DNA of 64,000 bases, taken from contig NZ_JACIFV010000006.1 in the NCBI RefSeq assembly GCF_014197535.1, forward strand, positions 222,213 through 286,212. Reading direction: 5' to 3'. How positions within the stretch are numbered: position 1 is the stretch's first letter; the number at the start of each line of letters is the position of its first letter. The notes below the pieces were generated by a model that ran no database searches, had not been told where the DNA came from, and saw only the letters and a list, made by a program, of their open reading frames with translations. Made by a program: the position numbers and the translations under genes. This document shows, one piece after another, positions 61,460 through 64,000 of this stretch. The stretch comes from Rhizobium aethiopicum (lineage in GTDB: Bacteria; Pseudomonadota; Alphaproteobacteria; Rhizobiales; Rhizobiaceae).

Positions 61460-62821
61460 CTAAACCGGCTTCAAATCCCCAAGCAGCGTCGGGATCAGCT
61501 CCGACACCGTCGGGTGGATCGGCACCGACCATTTCAGCGCGGGATAGGTGGTTCCCGCATTCATCGCATCGATCAGGCCATGGATTACCTCGTCGCCTTC
61601 GATGCCGAGGATCGCCGCGCCGAGGATCTCTTTGGTCTCGGCATCGGCAATCACCTTCATGAAGCCCTTGGTCTCGCCGCGTTCATTGGCGCGGCCGACG
61701 CGGCTCATCGGCCGGGTCGAGACCATGATCCTGCGGCCGGAGGCACGCGCCTGCTTCTCCGTCATGCCGACGCGGCCGAGCGGCGGGTCGATATAGAGCG
61801 CATAGGCCGGGATGCGGCTAGAGACCCTGCGGTCGTCGCCGTCGAGCAGATTGGCGGCGGCGATCTCGAAATCATTGTAGGAAGTATGCGTGAAGGCGCC
61901 GCGGCCGTTGCAATCGCCGAGCGCAAAGATGCCATCGACATTGGTGGAAAGCTTGTCGTCGACGGTGATATAGCCGCGCTTATCCGTCGCCACGCCGGCG
62001 GCCTCGAGACCGAGGTCGTCGGTGTTCGGTTTGCGGCCGGTGGCGATCAGCACATGGCTTGCATCGATCTTCGCCGCGCCGGCGGTGACGCCAATTCCGC
62101 TGCCGTTTCGGGCGAAAGCGATGTCGCCGGCGTCGGTATGGACTGCGATGCCTTCGGAGCGCATTACGTCGGCGATTGCGTCCGATATATCCTCGTCCTC
62201 GCGTGACGCGAGCTTCGGGCCGTGCTCGATGACGCTGACTTCGGCGCCGAAGCGGCGATACATCTGGGCGAATTCCAGCCCGATATAGCTGCCGCCGATC
62301 ACCGCCAGGTGCCGCGGCAGCGTGTCGAGATGAATGATCGACGTGCTGGTGAGGTAATCGATCTGATCGATGCCTGGCAGTTCGGGGATGACGGGCCGCG
62401 CGCCGACATTGAGGAAAATGCGCGGCGCCGTCAGTGTCTCGCCATTGACGCGGATTGTCTTCGCATCCTCGAAACGGGCATGACCGTAGATCACGCTCAT
62501 GCCGTCCATGCTGTCAAACCAGCCGATCAGGCCGTTGCGAGCGTTCATCGTCACCGTTTCCGCCCGGGCTCTCACCACCTTCATGTCGATAGCGATTTCG
62601 CCAGGGATATTGACACCGTAGGCAGCGCCGCTTCTTGCGACATGAGCGGCGCGGGCGCTGGCGACCAGCGTCTTCGTCGGCATGCAGCCGGCATTGACGC
62701 AGGTGCCGCCCAGAAATTTGCGTTCGATCAGCGCTACCTTCATGCCCTTTTCGACCATGCGGGCGGCGAGGAACGGGCCGGACTGGCCGGCGCCGATAAC
62801 GATGGCGTCGAAGCTCTTCAT
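61460..62821 (-). CDS. Pyridine nucleotide-disulfide oxidoreductase (mercuric reductase-like)
   Basis: A 453-residue FAD flavoprotein. The FAD motif is DAIVIGAGQSGPFLAARMVE, the redox disulfide is GGTCVNAGCMPTKTLVAS, the NAD(P) motif is LAVIGGSYIGLEFAQMYRRF, and the dimer-interface His-Pro block is KWSVPIHPTVSELIPTLLGD. It lacks the N-terminal HMA domain and the C-terminal Cys pair of true MerA, so it is probably a general dihydrolipoamide/thiol-type reductase. It overlaps DUF4126 by ATGA. Confidence 0.9.
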   Translation of the reverse strand: MKSFDAIVIGAGQSGPFLAARMVEKGMKVALIERKFLGGTCVNAGCMPTKTLVASARAAHVARSGAAYGVNIPGEIAIDMKVVRARAETVTMNARNGLIGWFDSMDGMSVIYGHARFEDAKTIRVNGETLTAPRIFLNVGARPVIPELPGIDQIDYLTSTSIIHLDTLPRHLAVIGGSYIGLEFAQMYRRFGAEVSVIEHGPKLASREDEDISDAIADVMRSEGIAVHTDAGDIAFARNGSGIGVTAGAAKIDASHVLIATGRKPNTDDLGLEAAGVATDKRGYITVDDKLSTNVDGIFALGDCNGRGAFTHTSYNDFEIAAANLLDGDDRRVSSRIPAYALYIDPPLGRVGMTEKQARASGRRIMVSTRPMSRVGRANERGETKGFMKVIADAETKEILGAAILGIEGDEVIHGLIDAMNAGTTYPALKWSVPIHPTVSELIPTLLGDLKPV

Positions 62822-63279
62822 GACACGGCTCCCACGATCAGTAGGGCGCCGACAACGGCAACGGCATCCTCGATGAGGGCAGCCGGCAGATCCCTGCCGA
62901 AGGCGGCGGCAAGCCTGGCGCGCAGCGCGGCGCCGCCATAGGTGCCGATGACGGCGCCGATCACGCCGGCGATCAGCCCGCCGAAAAGCAGGCTGCTGGC
63001 TGCGCCGATCGTGGCGCCGGCAAGTGCTCCCGTGACGATGCGGGCGCCGAACTGCATCGGCACCTTGCGCGACGGCGTCGACGGCAGCTGGTCGGTGACG
63101 AGTTCAACGACGGCGAGAACGGTGAAAATCCACGGCGTCCAGCGGTAGCCCATGAAGGCAAGCGGTGTCTGCGATACGTCGAACCAGCCGAGCGCCGCGC
63201 CCCAGGCGACGGCAGCGGGCGCGGTCATGGCGCGAAGGCCTGAGATGACACCGATCAGCAATGCAAGAAGCAGAAACAT
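62818..63279 (-). CDS. DUF4126 family membrane protein
   Basis: A 153-residue protein with four hydrophobic segments (MFLLLALLIGVISGLRAMTA then PAAVAWGAALGW; GARIVTGALAGATIGAASSL; LIAGVIGAVIGTYGGAALRA; LIEDAVAVVGALLIVGAVS). The start is the ATG at 63279, with GAGGGGG six bases upstream. Unknown function; the coupling by 4-base overlap to a flavoprotein oxidoreductase suggests a membrane partner of that enzyme. Confidence 0.82.
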   Translation of the reverse strand: MFLLLALLIGVISGLRAMTAPAAVAWGAALGWFDVSQTPLAFMGYRWTPWIFTVLAVVELVTDQLPSTPSRKVPMQFGARIVTGALAGATIGAASSLLFGGLIAGVIGAVIGTYGGAALRARLAAAFGRDLPAALIEDAVAVVGALLIVGAVS

Positions 63280-63374
63280 GCGATCCCCCTCTTTGCCGGC
63301 TTCGCGCCGCAATCAAGGAAGGTTGCACATTGTCAGGCGTGTGGCAATTCGTCGTGTTTCGTCGGCAACGGGCT

Positions 63375-63476
63375 AAAGCGCGTCATGTCGAAGCGGAATC
63401 ATGCGACGAGCTTTAAGTCTCTGTTTTATGCATGCAGTGTCTCAAACCGCTGCACACTTTTCGACAGCATGCATGA
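63375..63476. repeat. Rhizobiales intergenic repeat with two inverted repeats
   Basis: AAAGCGCGTC (63375-63384) pairs with GACGAGCTTT (63405-63414, one mismatch). ATGCATGC (63428-63435) pairs with GCATGCAT (63467-63474) across an ACCGCTGCACACTTTTCG core. I recognise the arrangement as a dispersed intergenic repeat of Rhizobium/Agrobacterium. No coding capacity. Confidence 0.65.
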
Positions 63477-63788
63477 GGAAGACAAATGGATTTTTTGGTT
63501 GGGTGAAACTTGATCCAAGTCAATCTGCCAGGAGACAGCGTGTTGGTTCCAAAGGCCGTCGAACTTCGCGCTCGGGATTGACATAGATGTCGCTGTCGAG
63601 CAAGTAAGGCACCTGCATCAACCAAAATGTGGTGTGGCGCGACCACCGCTTTCTCGATGACTTCCGATTGTTCTGCATACGCCACCGATGATCTACTCCG
63701 AATGATAAATGATGGAGAGGATCGTGGGAAAGACTTTGCATACCATGCACTATGCACCGTGTTTAAACGATGGCGTAAGGGGATTGAC
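63477..63788. other. Intergenic region before the IS481-type element
   Basis: These 312 bases hold no gene I can support. Two near-identical 17-mers GGGATTGACATAGATGT (63574-63590) and GGGATTGACCTAGATGT (63780-63796) flank the transposase end and may mark an element boundary or older insertion. Short open frames on both strands here are not assigned. Confidence 0.4.
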
Positions 63789-64000
63789 CTAGATGTGGAG
63801 CCTCAACAGGTTGTCCTGGGTAAGAGCGAGTCTGCTGATTGGTGGTTTTGAATTTAGGCTTCCGTGAGGCCTGTGCCAATTGTAGCGATGGAGCCATCGT
63901 GGCAACTCGGCGGCGCGCGTGTCTGAGTTGGGATAGGCGACAGCGTAGGCCCACTCTCTGAGGGCGGTCTGGATGAAGCGTTCTGCCTTTCCGTTGGTTT
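63789..64000 (-). mobile_element. IS481-type transposase, C-terminal part (cut by window edge)
   Basis: The minus-strand frame open at the window end reads TNGKAERFIQTALREWAYAV, ELPRWLHRYNWHRPHGSLNS and KPPISRLALTQDNLLRLHI before TAG at 63789-63791. This is the C-terminus of the rve (DDE) integrase domain of IS481-family transposases, with the Glu of the triad in KAERF and the HRPHGSL motif. The N-terminus and far end lie outside. It is the only mobile element seen in the window. Confidence 0.85.

Noticed and set aside
1..64000. tRNA, rRNA genes, CRISPR arrays or a prophage
   Set aside because: No cloverleaf-like segment, no rRNA-like conserved block, no regular direct-repeat/spacer array and no run of phage structural genes was seen by eye.

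Overview
The window looks like a chromosomal or chromid segment of a Rhizobium of the leguminosarum/etli group. The evidence is the family content (DmeRF metal system, RopA-type porin, DUF982, a KdpFABC-DE operon, two ku genes with a multidomain LigD), rhizobial intergenic mosaic repeats, high-GC alphaproteobacterial codon use, and several sigma-EcfG (RpoE2-type) promoters with the GGAAC-N16/17-xxTT pattern.

Layout. 1-4.9 kb: 3' end of glgX, a type IB topoisomerase, a GST/DUF3175 pair, and two divergent small genes that each have an EcfG-like promoter. 4.9-7.6 kb: a hybrid histidine kinase. 7.8-10.3 kb: a decayed metal-efflux locus in which dmeR and a CsoR-type operator are intact, but dmeF carries a nonsense codon plus a frameshift and a YqaA-like gene is only a stub. 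10.3-15.2 kb: a TauE-type exporter, a persulfide-dioxygenase-like MBL protein, a desulfurase-like aminotransferase and a divergent Lrp regulator, followed by a pair of CMD/AhpD-like genes. 15.4-20.9 kb: LysR, a flavoprotein and a complete polar-amino-acid-type ABC transporter. Together 10.3-20.9 kb reads as a sulfur-compound uptake, cleavage and disposal island; this is inference. 21-28 kb: an MFS transporter, a 59-residue membrane protein, stress-type genes (DUF2934, UdgX), a phospholipase-D-type synthase, an EEP hydrolase and an acyltransferase. 28.2-34.4 kb: GntR, a Cys/Met-type PLP enzyme and a MalEFGK-type sugar ABC transporter. 34.6-40.1 kb: an NHEJ locus (ku, ku, ATP ligase, convergent ligD) with EcfG-like promoters on both sides. 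40.4-44.5 kb: a frameshifted epoxide hydrolase, DUF982, pepT and a SleB-type wall hydrolase. 44.7-48.5 kb: the sulfate/thiosulfate ABC operon. 48.9-49.9 kb: a porin. 50-58.7 kb: the potassium operon with an extra 27-codon ORF in front of kdpF and an EIIA-Ntr-like gene after kdpE. 58.9-63.3 kb: CopC-like, a frameshifted xylitol/sorbitol-type dehydrogenase, DedA, a mercuric-reductase-like flavoprotein and DUF4126. The window ends in an intergenic repeat and the 3' end of an IS481-type transposase.

The strongest themes are (i) a general-stress-response signature shared by DNA-repair genes and small unknowns, (ii) sulfur acquisition and disposal in several modules, and (iii) small genes (59, 29 and 27 codons) that are easily missed. 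Three loci are broken. Two of them (epoxide hydrolase, xylitol dehydrogenase) would be restored by adding one C to a C run, so a sequencing error must be excluded. dmeF has two independent lesions and is more likely a true pseudogene. Everything here was read by eye; no alignment or structure prediction was run.
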